64,000 bases of DNA from Achatina immaculata (taxonomy: Eukaryota > Mollusca > Gastropoda > Stylommatophora > Achatinidae), in the NCBI GenBank assembly GCA_009760885.1, contig CM019701.1, positions 39,363,515 to 39,427,514 on the forward strand, written 5' to 3'. This document shows, piece after piece, positions 23,966-35,409 of this stretch. A program made the position numbers and the translations under genes. How positions within the stretch are numbered: the stretch's first letter is position 1; every line of letters starts with the position of its first letter. The notes under the pieces were generated by a model. It had not been told where the DNA came from. It was given only the letters and a program-made list of their open reading frames with translations, and ran no database searches.

Positions 23966-24640
23966 GAGAGAGAGATCATGAGAAAGTGAAGAGAGAGAGA
24001 GAGAAAGCGAGTAAGAAAGAGGGAGAAGAGAAAGAAAGAGATTGATTGATTGATTGATCTTTATTTCAAAAGGGTTAAGAATTGGGCACTGAGAGTGACA
24101 AAGAGAAAGCAAAAGAGAGTAAGAAACAGAGAAAAGAGAAAGAGAGAGAGAGAGGAACAGAGATGGGCAGGAAGAAAGAGAAACAAAGAAAGAAACAGAG
24201 AGGGAAAAAAAAGGAGAGGGAGAGAGAGAGAAAGAAAGAAAGAGAGTGAGAAGCAAGGGGCAGAGGAAGAGAGAGAGAAAGAGAGAGAAAGAGAAGAGAG
24301 CAACAGACAGAGAAAGAGAGAGGCAGAGTGAGAGAGAGAAAGAGAGAACAAGAGACAGAGAGAGAGAGGCAGAGTGAGAGAGAGAAAGAGAGAACAAGAG
24401 ACAGAGAAAGAGAGACAGACAGAGTGAGAGAGAGAAAGAGAGAACAAGAGACAGAGAAAGTGAGACAGACAGAGTGAGAGAGAAAGAGAGAACAAGAGAC
24501 AGAGAAAGAGAGAGGCAGAGTGAGAGAGAGAAAGAGAGAACAAGAGAAAGAGAGAGAGAGAGAGAAAGAGAGAGTGATATAGATGAGAATGAAGCTGAGA
24601 AGAAGAAGAAGTAAAATAAGAAGAGGAAGAGAGGAAAAAA
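23966..24640. repeat. GA-rich tract after exon 1
   Basis: Nearly 700 bp of purine-only DNA (GA, GAAA, GAGACAGA units of roughly 50-60 bp in its right half) starting about 60 bp after the exon 1 donor. Long minus-strand Ser/Leu-rich open frames here are artefacts of the repeat. Confidence 0.85.
24037..24092 (-). mobile_element. Very short CR1-like LINE 3' end
   Basis: On the minus strand it reads 'gcccaattcttaaccctttt', 'gaaataaagatc', then repeated AATC. The same 3' end, with an ATTC tail instead, is seen at 51095-51160 and 52445-52530. This is a strongly 5'-truncated insertion. Confidence 0.65.
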
Positions 24641-25061
24641 AATGTATAACGGTTTGTTGTACTTGAAAATAAAACAATGCCTATTTTCAGCATCCACGAT
24701 AGTTTAAAACAGAAAAAAAAGAACCCCAACAAAAGAACCAACTCTTGTGACTGTTTGTTTCTAAATTTCCCTCGTTTCTAAAACGCCGTGTAAACAGATT
24801 AAGCGAGTAAATCAAAGCGTTCACTTTGTGCGAACAGAACAAATTCACATCTGCTTTGTATCTTGCTTACAACAAAATCTCCCGCGGAAGTCACTTTTCG
24901 CCTTGCTCCTGAACACAGCTGCCTGCGTTGCTTGGCAACAGGCCGTTATATCCTTTTTTTCTCAGTTCCTACAAATCGACTATAAATCACGGACAGCTAA
25001 ATCGCATTTTGATTTATTGACAGAATTAGGTAAAATGAATGTTTGTACTGATTTTTTTTTC
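24641..25061. other. Intron 1 sequence without recognised element
   Basis: No coding or repeat signature is recognised. Confidence 0.5.
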
Positions 25062-25345
25062 TTGAAGAAGGTTGGCTAGTAAAGAGGATTTAAAGAGAGA
25101 AAACTTAAATATTTTGGACACATTAAACGTCATGATAATTTAGAGAAGACCGTCTTGGAAGGATACATAATGGGAAAAAGAAAGAGAGGAAGACCAAGGC
25201 GAAGATGGCTGCAGGACATCGTTGATGATCTGCAAATGGACGCATCAGCAGAAGGCCATCTTGCTCACAACCGAGAGGCCTACAGGAGTGCTGTTAGGGA
25301 GGCAAAGTTCCGCAAGGGGCATGCAAATGATTGATTGATTGAGGG
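25062..25345 (+). mobile_element. LINE 3' end, family X
   Basis: Codes in broken frame for 'RKLKYFGHIKRHDNLEKTVL', 'MGKRKRGRPRRRWLQDIVDD' and 'HNREAYRSAVREAKFRKGHAND', the full LINE C-terminus, then a tail of TGAT repeats (gcaaatgattgattgattga). 5'-truncated. Confidence 0.8.
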
Positions 25346-25639
25346 AAAATGCACTCCGCCATGTCTTCTCAGAAACTTTTTTTCGTTTATATCAGAGGGA
25401 GTCTCATAATTCTTGGGTTTATTTTTTTAACGCTTATGTTACAGAATCAGTGGACTGAAGTAGTGTTTGCTGTGCATCGAAGGTATCCCATTCTGACACT
25501 TTATAAAAGCAAGAAATACTCGGAACATGTCACATTTACTTTCATTTCCTTGTTAAACTTTGCCAGCGAGCTGTACTGTTTATGGAAAGAATAACTGATT
25601 ATCTGGAAGGAGGGGGCAGGGGAGAGCCGGGGGTGGGGG

Positions 25640-26000
25640 TGGGGAGGGGGTGGAGACGCTGTCCGATCAGGCAATCAGCGACCCATAGCTGAAATGCTGG
25701 TGTCAGGCGTTAGGGAACCATAGCTGATCAAGACCCTGTTCCACCTCTCCGTGGTACCCTCAGTAACAGGTCTAGCCTGGCTAACGGGACAGGGATCGCC
25801 ACAGTCCCCATGGTGGTGGAGTCTGTTAAAGAAGCATTGCACACCCCCATCTGTGTATCTGTACCCTGGGGGATGAAAAAGTAGCTGCCGTAACTTGCTC
25901 CCCACGCTGATACGATGCTGTGCCTCAACTCCTCTACAGCATCGGCTGGAGAGAACACCAGCTCGAAGTTACAGGGAGATAGCACAAGACAAGACAAGGC
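25640..26000 (+). repeat. DR1 dispersed repeat, copy 2
   Basis: A near-full copy. It has 'gacgctgtccgatcaggcaa', 'gctgatcaagaccctg', 'tagcctggctaacgggacag', 'ggtggtggagtctgttaaag' and 'gctgtgcctcaactcctcta'. Same orientation as the copies at 37190 and 58405. Confidence 0.75.
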
Positions 26001-26144
26001 GAAGGAGTAATCAGAGAAATATGATCAAGTTGATGATTATTTTATGGTAAATTTTGTTGCACTCTCACTTGATTGTGTAGAGCAGGCTGCAGTACACGTG
26101 CTGTCATTAACTTGTACAGGCTTCCGGTGGCGTTTTCTGGGATT

Positions 26145-26240
26145 TTCATCTTCTTCTTCTTCTTTTTCTTTTTCTTCTTCTTCTTCTTCTGCTGCTTCTT
26201 CTTCTTCTTCTGCTTCTTCTCCTTCTTCTTCTTCAGCGTT
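26145..26240. repeat. TTC microsatellite
   Basis: Imperfect TTC repeats with scattered CTG. They account for the Ser/Phe-rich (+) and Lys-rich (-) frames here. A C-run at 26360-26382 follows. Confidence 0.85.
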
Positions 26241-26439
26241 CGAGGAAGTTTGGCCATGCTAAATCTGCAGCCCCGTCGCCCCTGACGAAGGCCGCCATCT
26301 TCTCCAGACTTGACTGCGAGCCCCCCACAGCTTTTATTTCAGCTCCACCTCCCACTCACCCCCCCCCCCCCCCCCCCCCCACACCCTGGGGGCATATTCT
26401 GGGGTTTTCAGTTTTTCAGTGATTGATTTGGGTTCCACA

Positions 26440-26620
26440 TTTTCTATACATCTTTACATCCTAGTCGCCTCTAGCGATCTTTGCATCGACTGTCCATGGC
26501 TCACTTCCACAGAGTAGGACAGGCTCAATGTAGCATTTTAGAACTCTATTTCTGATGTTCATTGATAGAGATATATTTCACAAGAAACTCTAAAATGTTA
26601 AATCGAAAGCGAAAAAAAAG
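26440..26620 (-). pseudogene. LINE RT fragment (GAT-tail family), minus strand
   Basis: The minus strand reads 'ISLSMNIRNRVLKCYIEPVL' and 'GSEPWTVDAKIA', matching 2060-2160 and 27640-27730 on the plus strand. Confidence 0.65.
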
Positions 26621-27629
26621 AACAATTTGTATGGCATTATTTATCAGCTCATCTGTTGTCTGTTTGGAGTGGAGCAAACAAAGATATCTACATTTAGATC
26701 TATATTTATGAAACCATACTTGATCAGTTCAAATTTTGTCTTCTTTTCTTATTCTGCATATTAGAGCTCGCCTTCAATTCTTCATCTACCTCCATTCTCT
26801 AATTAACTTTATTTTTCGGTACCTACTTCTGATGTATTTTATAACTGCCTTGACACAATCGATAACTGAGAAAAAAAAGTTCTATGTTAAAACAGACACG
26901 GCTACATATCAAGAAAGATATGATCTATGTTAACAAACATTTCCTCTACTTCATCTTCCATTAGTTTTCAACATACTGTTTCACTGTCTTCTTCCCTCTC
27001 TTCTTCAGCTCATTTCTTCTGCGACGTGTTACCTTCTTTCATTCCACAGACACGTTCTTGTCTACAGGCTACCCGTACCAGATCTGTCTCACTGACTTAA
27101 GACCAAAGGTGCGTGGGTCAAGATTTGCCTGGAGCTTTTCTGTGTTTGCTGTTTTGGTAAATCCGTCAGAGGAGTAAGGCTGACGAAAGTTTACCAGCAG
27201 AAAAAATAAAAACATAGAAACTCTCACGCACCCGTGAACAGATTTCTTTCATTAGTTTCCGCTCCTATAACTCCAAATATGGACTCATCAAACCATTAAG
27301 TTACTAATATTAAGTGCATGCGTCCAAGGCAACTGTTAGGCTATACTGCGTCGTGGGCAAGGCTAATCACTTTTACTTCATCCATCCCCCCCCCCCCAAC
27401 CCCCCAACACCTCACAGGCAGAGGTTTATTTTAAACCGAACCTGTCACCTGAACGCAGATGAAAGTACAAGGAACAACCTTAAAAGACAAAGTAAGTACA
27501 TTTTAATATCCGGGCAGGCCAGTAACATGGAATCGGAGATACACCTCTGATACACCTCTGATACACCTCTGAAATCTGGAATAGAAAATGCTACGCCTAA
27601 CAGCTATCAAACATATGGAAAACATCTTG
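26621..27629. other. Intron 1 sequence without recognised element
   Basis: Contains a C-run near 27387-27398 and no recognised gene or array. Confidence 0.5.
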
Positions 27630-27860
27630 TGAAATACATCTCTAACAATGAACATCAGAAAGAGAGTTCTAAAATGCCACACTGAACCCGTCCTACTCTG
27701 CGGAAGTGAGCCATGGACAGCCCATGCAAAGATCGCTACCAGAGGCGACTGGGATGTTTGTTCCTTAGAAGAATAAACAGAACACCAAGGACAGCTAAGA
27801 TGACAATGAGTGTCTGGCAAAAGCAAATGAGGAAAGGAACATAATTAAATCCATAAGGTA
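27630..27860 (+). pseudogene. LINE RT fragment (GAT-tail family), plus strand
   Basis: Frameshifted reading 'SLTMNIRKRVLKCHTEPVLL' and 'RRINRTPRTAKMTMSVWQK'. It is in inverted orientation to the 26440-26620 piece about 1 kb away. Confidence 0.65.
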
Positions 27861-28655
27861 AGACAGTCACCTGTCAGTGGATATATATTAGAGTGACGGG
27901 ACCGAACACCTGTCGGAAGGGAGGTGGGGGAGGGGGTGAGGAGTTCCTCTGACATTTTACCAGGTTGTGCTGTTCTTGTGCACTCTACAGTACTTTGCTG
28001 GGCACATAAAGACTCTGCTGTATTGCTGACTCTGCCATTAATGTACATATGAATGCAGAACATACTTGTGCTACAATTACTACCTCAGCTGCTGTAAATA
28101 TCTCTGCCACAGCTACAATCATATTACTGTTGTAGCTAAGATCGTGGTTCTTTTTGTCTTCGAAGACACTTTTGTAGACTTTTGCAGTAGGTAAGTTTTT
28201 TTGTTGTTGTATACTTGCAAAAAACTTTCCGATAATCATTTCGTTAACTGCTTTTCCTGGGCACTTTCTACCAAAATAAAAAAACCACGAAATGTTCAAT
28301 CCTTTCTTGAATGTGTACATCAGATTGACAAGGAGAATGAGTTCAATGCGACTGGAAGTATAGCAGAGCTGTCAGAAAAGCTGTGCCCAATTCCCTTGAT
28401 TCTCTAGGAGCTGCCACTTGATGAGATGACTTAACAGCTAAGTCAGTGTCACACTCAAAACAGATTAATGATTGCCTGGTGATTCCCTTCACATGCCCTC
28501 GAACAAGACGTCTCACGGGGTACATGTGAAAACAGCTGTCCACGCTTACTTAGCAAACGTCGGGTTCAAAACACAAGGTGGTTTAATGCTGGAAGCAGAT
28601 GATGATGTAAGTTTAGTATGACGGTTTTTTAAGCAAGACACACGTCAGATTTGCA
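27861..28655. other. Intron 1 sequence without recognised element
   Basis: No family recognised. A 10-bp 'tacacctctga' triplication sits just upstream at 27540-27572. Confidence 0.45.
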
Positions 28656-29335
28656 TATGATGACACACAGAGACATGTCAAACTTTCTTGTGGTGGCACA
28701 CAGAGACACATGTCACACATTTTTGTGGTAGCACACAGAGACACATGTCAAACTTGCTTGTAGTGGCACACAGAGACACATGTCAAACTTGCTTGTAGTG
28801 GCACACAGAGACACATGTCAAACTTGCTTGTGGTAGAGACACATGTCAAACTTGCTTGTGGTGACACACAGAGACATGTGTCAAACTTGCTTGTGGTGAT
28901 ACACAGAGACATGTGTCAAACTTGCTTGTGGTGACACACAGAGACACATATCAAACGTGCTTGTGGTGACACACAGAGATAAGTGTCAAACTTGCTTGTG
29001 GTGACAGACACAGACACATGTCAAACGTGCTTGTGGTGACAGACAGAGACCCACGTCAAACTTACTTGTGGTGACACACAGAGACACATGTCAAACTTGC
29101 TTGTGGTGACACAGAGAGACACATGTCAAACTTGCTTGTGGTGACACACAGAGACAAGTGTCAAACTTGCTTGTGGTGACAGACAGAGACCCACGTCAAA
29201 CTTACTTGTGGTGACACACAGAGACACATGTCAAACTTGCTTGTGGTGACACACAGAGACACATGTCAAACTTACTTGTGGTGACACACAGTGACACATG
29301 TCAAACTTGCTTGTAGTGACACACACACACACAGA
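28656..29335. repeat. 35-bp minisatellite
   Basis: About nineteen units of 'acttgcttgtggtgacacac' plus 'agagacacatgtcaa', with variants (acatgtgtcaa, cccacgtcaa) and occasional deletions. It ends in a short CA microsatellite. Confidence 0.9.
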
Positions 29336-29861
29336 AAGCAAATCCCACGGGCAGGAAATACATTAGCCAGCCAAGGGGTTCACCAGACTTGTAGAAAACC
29401 TCATAAGAGACACGACTGTCTCTCAGGCAACACGTAACGACTCTAAAAAAAAACAGCGCTACATTCGCACAACGTTAGACGCACAGCCAGACAGCTTTTG
29501 CACCTCCGCTAACTGTGCTCACTGCTCCACAGAGACCCCGTGACACACACAATCTGCACTCCTTAAGCCGAGTCCAAATGTCAGGGGAAATCACCCCGTT
29601 AGCCTGTTAGCCCGAGTGTGGAATAAAACAATCAGGGTGGTTTAACTTTACATGACTCTTGCAGAGACACACACTCTGACAAACGCGTTCTGTTACAAAG
29701 GGATAGAAATAATAAACCGTGCCTTTAAGTGTAGAGGAGTCTCTCACTTCGTTGAAGTTTATTGTTCGCAGCTTCGAACTCTCTCAAGCCATTCACAAAT
29801 CTGTTTAAATTTGACAGCTAGAAGTAGAATATTTTCAGTGAACTAAGTGTTTAATTTTTCG

Positions 29862-29862
<1 letters not shown>

Positions 29863-29888
<26 letters not shown>
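29863..29888. repeat. TA microsatellite
   Basis: Thirteen TA dinucleotides next to the 3' tail of the following LINE. Confidence 0.85.
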
Positions 29889-29892
<4 letters not shown>

Positions 29893-30412
29893 TCATTCAT
29901 TCATTTGCATGTCCCTTGCGGAACTTTGCCTCCCAAACAGCACTCCTGTAGGTCTTTCGGTTGTGAGCAAGATGGCCTGATGCTGATGCATCCATTTGCA
30001 GATCATCAACGATGTCTTACAGCCATCTTCGCTTGGTCTTCCTCTCTTTCTTTTTTCCCATTATGTACCCTTCCAAGACAGTTTTCTCTAGATTATCATG
30101 ACGTTTAATGTGTCCAAAATATTTTAAGTTTTCTCTCTTTAATATTCTTTACTAGCCAGCCTTCATCAATATTGTTCTTGTAGTATGGATATATTTGCTC
30201 TTTTTTGTGTCTATGGTATTTGAAGAACTCTTCTGTAGCATTTACATTCAAAGCTATTTATGTGTTTCTCAGCTGTTTTGTTAAGTGTCCAGGTCTCACA
30301 GGCATATGTTGCGATGGGAAAGATGCATGCTCTTAAAAATCTTATTTTTGTAGTTCTGTCTGTTCCTCTCCACAAATTCTTTAGTTGTTTTACTTTCTGA
30401 AGACCGATAGAT
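29889..30412 (-). pseudogene. LINE 3' end, family X (longer copy)
   Basis: The minus strand reads 'LKNLWRGTDRTTKIRFLRACIFPIATYACETWTLNKTAEKHINSFECKCYRRVLQI' as separate short motifs (ACETWTLNKT, CYRRVLQI) and, after a frameshift, the family X tail, ending 'gcaaatgaatgaatgaatg'. It extends further 5' than the other copies. Confidence 0.75.
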
Positions 30413-30429
30413 GTCCTGCTATTAATTTC

Positions 30430-30545
30430 CATTATATATATATATACATAGTGTCTATGTGTTTTAACCTGTTGTGTTTTTTTATCTGGTCCTTGAAAAA
30501 GGCAATAGCCGAAATATTGGATTACTGAATGTTCTTTATTTGTAC
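30430..30545 (+). mobile_element. Possible Penelope-like 3' scrap
   Basis: Contains 'gaaaaaggcaatagccgaaa', a GGC-loop-GCC hairpin followed by GAAA, the arrangement commonly seen near the 3' end of Penelope-like elements. No coding part is present, so the assignment is tentative. Confidence 0.35.
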
Positions 30546-30565
30546 GCGTTCTTCTCACTTTCTGC

Positions 30566-30648
30566 CACTATCGTTTCTGGCACTGTCGTTTCTGGCACTG
30601 TCGTTTCTGCCACTGTCGTTTCTGCCACTGTCGTTTCTGCCCACTTTC
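30566..30648. repeat. 15-bp minisatellite
   Basis: About five units of 'tgccactgtcgtttc' with c/g variation. It codes for VSATV repeats only by chance of period 15. Confidence 0.85.
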
Positions 30649-30904
30649 CTCGCTCTTTTTATCTTTATTATTATTTTTTTTAACTGAACCATATACCTAA
30701 CCTGGTTGATTATTTTGATAGACAGAACACCTGATACATCTTACATCCTTTCCGTGTCGTTAAACGTCTGACAGGATTCTCAATGGCGAGTTTTTCAACC
30801 TCGTCAAGGGATCTTATACCCACTAATTTGGCCTCTGTCAACAATGTTCTCTTTGAGTTTCATGTGGTCTTTTTCCTTTGCCCTTTTGTATGAAAATATT
30901 ATAA

Positions 30905-31092
30905 TAACAGGTAAAGTAGGGGGAAGAAGATCCTGGGGAAGACCAAGAGAAGTGATACTGGACAGTCTGACGGGATGGTGTGAGAAGAGATCACCAACTG
31001 ATCTAATGGCCTGTATGAAGGATCGTGTACTCTGGAGAAACATAATAGTTAACGCGTCGGCACGGCACCTGATGATGATGATGATTTTGTGT
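30905..31092 (+). pseudogene. LINE 3' end (GAT-tail family)
   Basis: Reads 'GRRSWGRPREVILDSLTGWC' and 'MKDRVLWRNIIVNASARHLMMMM', ending in GAT repeats as at 2497-2510. Confidence 0.75.
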
Positions 31093-31674
31093 CCCATTTG
31101 ATAGCTTACATCTAATATTGTTACTATCAAACTAAGATATTATCACTATCAGTTCCCTTTCTTTTCTGTCCAAATATTCCTGGCATATAATTGTCACATA
31201 ATTTCTACACCAGCTATTTCGGTTTATTGAAAACAAGGTCTTTTAGTATGGCGGAGCAAACAGCAGATTCAATACAGCCGTACCGACAGCTATAGTACAG
31301 GATAAAGTTGCTAAATTTTAACTTCTTTTGTTAAAAGCAGACTTCATAATGCATAGCTTCCTATTTATCTGTATTTCTATTGGTCATTATTACCGTTATC
31401 TCCCTTACCTCAGATGTGTTATCTGCCCCTACCGGATACAAGTTCGCTTAATACTTAAGCGAACAAGAGGGGTTTATATCTGGCACGGCAGATCTTAAGT
31501 TGCTACTGTGTGTGTTTTCAGAACAGCTTAGTATATCTCTCTTCTCATTGTATGGAAGCTCTTGAAAAATGAGGACAGTGTAAGCTTGTGCTGAAATACT
31601 TAAGAAAAACAAAAAGAATGGATGAATCTGGGAGGTGAAAGTTGAAGTATAAAGCTGACAAGAATTTGAACATA
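31093..31674. other. Intron 1 sequence without recognised element
   Basis: No recognised gene or array. Confidence 0.5.
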
Positions 31675-32100
31675 ATGATGTAGTGTAGGCAGGTCCTTTG
31701 ATATATGTCTATCATCCAGTGGATGATAAACCAAGGCTAACATAGTGACTTGATGTAGTGTAGGCAGGTCCTTTGATATATGTCTATCATCCAGTGGATG
31801 ATAAACCAAGACTAACACAGAGACTTGATGTAGTGTAGGCAGGTCCTTTGATATATGTCTATCATCCAGTGGATGATAAACCAAGACTAACACAGAGACT
31901 TGATGTAGTGTAGGCAGGTCCTTTGATATATGTCTATCATCCAGTCGATGATAAACCAAGACTAACACAGAGACTTGATGTACTGTAGGCAGGTCATTTG
32001 ATATATGTCTATCATCCAGTGGGTACCAAGGCTAACACAGAGACTTGATGTAGTGTAGGCAGGTCCTTTGATACATGTCTATCATCCAGTGGGTACCAGG
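31675..32100. repeat. 75-bp minisatellite
   Basis: Five to six units, period 75 (for example gacttgatgtagtgtaggca at 31747 and 31822). The last two units lack the 'gatgataaa' segment. The minus strand shows an open frame of 25-residue repeats only because 75 is a multiple of three. Confidence 0.9.
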
Positions 32101-33775
32101 GCTAACCTTGCGCGCTGAGATAGTGAGCAAATGTCTGGATGAAAATGTAAGAAGAAAGTGTCAACAAAAATCAAGTTAAGATTACTCAGCTCACATGTAC
32201 TATCCACCCTTATCTGTGAGCCGGAAAGCTGGGAAACGAGGAAAGAAACAGACACAAATTCGAAGCATTTGAAAACAAATATGAAAGAAGAGACACAAAC
32301 TGAGAACTGAAGTGAGAAGATAAGCTCTTGTTTTTGGGTTTTTTTGTTTTTTTTTTCCTTCATCTGTTATAAACCTCTCATGACACTTCATGTCCTCTCT
32401 GAGATCTCACCTGTAAAAATAGCAATCCAAGTGTTAGATAACAGATTATCCCTGGCCGCTGTTTATTGTTAAATCAATGGTTCATATCAAATCTTTTTTT
32501 TTTCAGAAAAAGAGTAATTTGAAAAAACAACCAGTATTCGCTACCACAGGCCCTGCTTGATTTGGTTCATCTTCTTTAACGTAGAACGACCTTTCTTGGC
32601 TCACTAAGGTCAACTCAAAAACAAAAACAAAAAAAAAAGCAAAACAAAAACTCTTTGCTATAAGCTGTTTGAGGGTTTCTTTATTTCAAAGGTTCTCAAA
32701 CTATTTTCGTGCTCTATCCCCTTGTCTCGCTTCCAAGTTCCTAGAGATTTCCAGTACTTCTATTTTTTTCTCGTTTGGTTCTGTTGCTCCCTGTGGCTCT
32801 CTTTTCCCCACACAGAGGGCCCTTTGATATTCCCATCTGACACCACAGGGCTGTATCATCAATTTTGAGAGCCATTTTTGGTTAGAACAACTGAATACTT
32901 GGGTTTACTGGAGCGCTGTTGGTCGACAAATGGATTGTCTCGGTTAACAATAGGTCTAGATATCATCATCATCATCATAATCATAATCATCATCATCATC
33001 AGCAGCAGCGCCTTACACTCCTTTGGGAGCATAGGTCACGGATAAAGGTTCTCCAGTCATCCCTATTTTTTGGATTTATTCTCTGCTTCCCTCCATGTTT
33101 ATCCCTTGTCTCTGAGCACTGTCATAATTTCTCTTCTCCAAGTCTAGGCCTTCCTCATTTTCTATTTCTCTGAGGATTCCATGTCAGTACCTGTTCTACG
33201 TATCAAAAGAGTTCTAGTTGTTGCTTTATTTTCAATGAGGGACCTACGGCTATTCTCATGCATGGGCGGGACTGCACGAGCAAATAAAGGTTAAGAACAA
33301 CTGATCTAGGGAGAGTTGTGCAGCTACAATTTTCTAAGGGTCTCCTACCCCTGCTACAAAAAGTATCCCTCTTGTAGTATATGGCCTGATTCCCCTCAAA
33401 GTTGTAATCTTTGCTATTACTTTATGACTTTGTATTACACACAGACCAGACATACCTGATATGTCACTGTCTTTTACCGTTGCCGTAATAATAGTTAAAA
33501 ATGGTTGTCGCATTAAACAATAAAGTGAAAATGGAGGTTTTACCTTTTTTTTTTCTTTTTCCTTTCACGCTAGGCTCCCTGGTTCCTAGGCTTAAGCCTG
33601 TCCGGTCTGACTAGAGGTGTTTAGAGCTTCTGCAATTATAGGATAGTTTCCTACCCGCGTTTTTTGTCTGGAGTTTTCCCTAGTTTCCTTTTGTCTGGAG
33701 TTTTCCCTAGTTTCCAGTAGACAGTTAATTATCACAGAATCAAGTTTGTAAACACTTGTTACTTTTTTTTTTTAG
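32101..33775. other. Rest of intron 1, mostly unrecognised
   Basis: Contains an ATC/AGC microsatellite at 32960-33007 and a 24-bp duplicated 'ttttgtctggagttttccct' segment near 33660-33710. The last 20 bp are the T-rich acceptor tract of GATA exon 2. Confidence 0.5.
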
Positions 33776-34062
33776 GTCATGTGGAAAATTACAGCACACC
33801 AGAAGGGAGAGAATGTGTCAACTGCGGGACTATCTCTACATCGACCTGGAAGAGAGATGCCGCTGGCAATTATTTATGCAGCGGGTGCGGAATGCTCACA
33901 ACAGCGATCAATGGAGGGTCGCGTTGGCCAATAGGAGAAGACAGTTCAAACACATCTTCAAGACAGACCACGCCCTCGACTCCGCCCTCTATAAATGTTC
34001 CACCTTCTATGTCCATCCAGCCAACTGAAGCAGTACATGGTCATGGCGGGGGTTTTTATAAG
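33776..34062 (+). CDS. GATA4/5/6: GATA transcription factor, exon 2 (N-terminal zinc finger)
   Basis: Completes Gly545 and codes for residues 546-640. The finger is C558-x2-C561-x17-C579-x2-C582, the exact GATA spacing. 'GRECVNCG' before and in the finger is fully conserved, including the Glu and Val that in vertebrate GATA1 contact FOG cofactors. The core is altered (STSTWKRD instead of the usual STPLWRRD). After C582 the usual 'GLYHKMNG' is '[10 protein letters not shown]', and the basic PLIKP-type tail is lost. A Ser/Thr/Pro-rich linker follows. There are 67 residues between C582 and the first cysteine of the C finger, against about 29-30 in typical GATA factors. The acceptor is tttttttttag|gtcatg, phase 1; the donor is tataag|gtaaga, phase 0. 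Both are good matches to consensus. Confidence 0.9.
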
Positions 34063-34149
34063 GTAAGAATAGACTTGTGTGGCAGTACTTCTCCCGTTGT
34101 GTTTTGCTTTATCCAATGCTGTTTTTTGGGGGGTCAGGGTTCTTCCTCC

Positions 34150-35195
34150 AAAGTTCCCACTCTGATCCACCCCTATTGGCATATAAACGTGAGCCAAACC
34201 TTAAGGACATCCTCGTCCACAGCCACTTGAAGCAGAGCCTTACATATATTGGCACCAGAAATGTAACCGCCCCCGCTGCGTTACCTGCCCCGTAGTTTGG
34301 GAAACAAAAACAATCACCTTTCCCAAAACTATCCTCACTCTTCATGAGGGATTCACATGCGAGTCCCGTAATGTGATATATGTCATCGTTTGCAAAAGAT
34401 GCAGGATAACATATATCGGTAAGACTGGCCTCAGATTAGGGGACCGCATGCAAAAACATCTCTACGACATCGCCCAGCATGCTTCGAAACCAGTCCCAAA
34501 TCATTTCAATGGCCCCAACCGCAGAGGCAAATCTGATTTTCTGGTAACAGCCATTAAACAATGTCACGCAGATGACACAAGCCGCCTGGCACTTGAGAAC
34601 CGCTGCATTCAAAATTATGGGACGATGGAACCACATGGGTTAAACTCGCTGTTTAGTTACACGTAATATCATCTTCTTCAATCATTATAGTACCTCTCCA
34701 CTAAATCCACCCCTTCTTACTTTTCAAACTTCCTCACAGCATCACTCTGCAGTCGCGCTTACTTTTCAAACTTCCTCACAGCATCACTCTGCAATCCCGC
34801 TATTTTCTCTGCAACCCCTCTTCTCTGCAACCCCTCTTCCCCAATCATCTGTTTCGATTTCTCCTAGCCAGGTCGGTATTGCGTCACTCTCTCTCCCCTC
34901 CCCGGTTCCCCATCCACCACCCCCAGTTACAACCCACTGACCACATGTCACAGGTCTCTATTTAAACAGTCTCCACGTCCCACTAGATCCACTCCTGATA
35001 CACACCGCCGGACAAGGCACACCTTGCAATTTACAGCTAAGTACTCTTTACAAAAAAAAATTTTTTTATACTTTATCTCCTCTCTCTACTTCTTCGTCCT
35101 GTATGTTTTTGTATGATTAAGGCTCACGCCGAAACGTCACAACTTTATAATCGTTAAGTAATAAAGCTGCTCCCACTTTTTTCCTGTTTTATACA
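34150..35195 (+). mobile_element. 5'-truncated Penelope-like element (GIY-YIG endonuclease end)
   Basis: Starts within the RT-endonuclease connector ('[15 protein letters not shown]'), then after a frameshift a Cys-rich 'RPRCVTCP' and 'FTCESRNVIYVIVCKRCRI' segment. An open frame at 34373-34666 codes for the GIY-YIG nuclease ('VIYVIVC', 'TYIGKTGLRLGDRMQKHL', 'LALENRCIQNYGTMEPHGLN'), which ends at the TAA near 34664. Penelope-like elements are retroelements with an RT and this nuclease. The 3' UTR carries 'gattaaggctcacgccgaaa' near 35113, then an AATAAA-like site. It begins about 90 bp after the exon 2 donor. Confidence 0.8.
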
Positions 35196-35375
35196 TTTTA
35201 TCCACTCTCCAGTTATTCGATTGTTCCAGTACGTATCTCATAGAAGAGATCAGAAGTATGCCTGATCGCAGATGAAATGAACAATCTCGCCAGTGGCTTG
35301 CCCTATCCGACATTTAATTATACATTTTTTAAAAATATTTAAATTGAGGGTTTTACAAGAACAGCAGAGAGAACT

Positions 35376-35409
<34 letters not shown>

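Noticed and set aside
23873..24741. Minus-strand frames of 200-274 codons rich in Ser and Leu
   Set aside because: They are the reverse reading of a GA simple repeat and overlap the end of GATA exon 1.
25349..25594. 81-codon frame with hydrophobic segment
   Set aside because: Begins directly in the tail of a LINE insertion and shows no family motif.
28656..29335. CRISPR-like direct repeats
   Set aside because: Units are contiguous with no spacers, the genome is animal, and no cas genes are present. The same applies to the other arrays.
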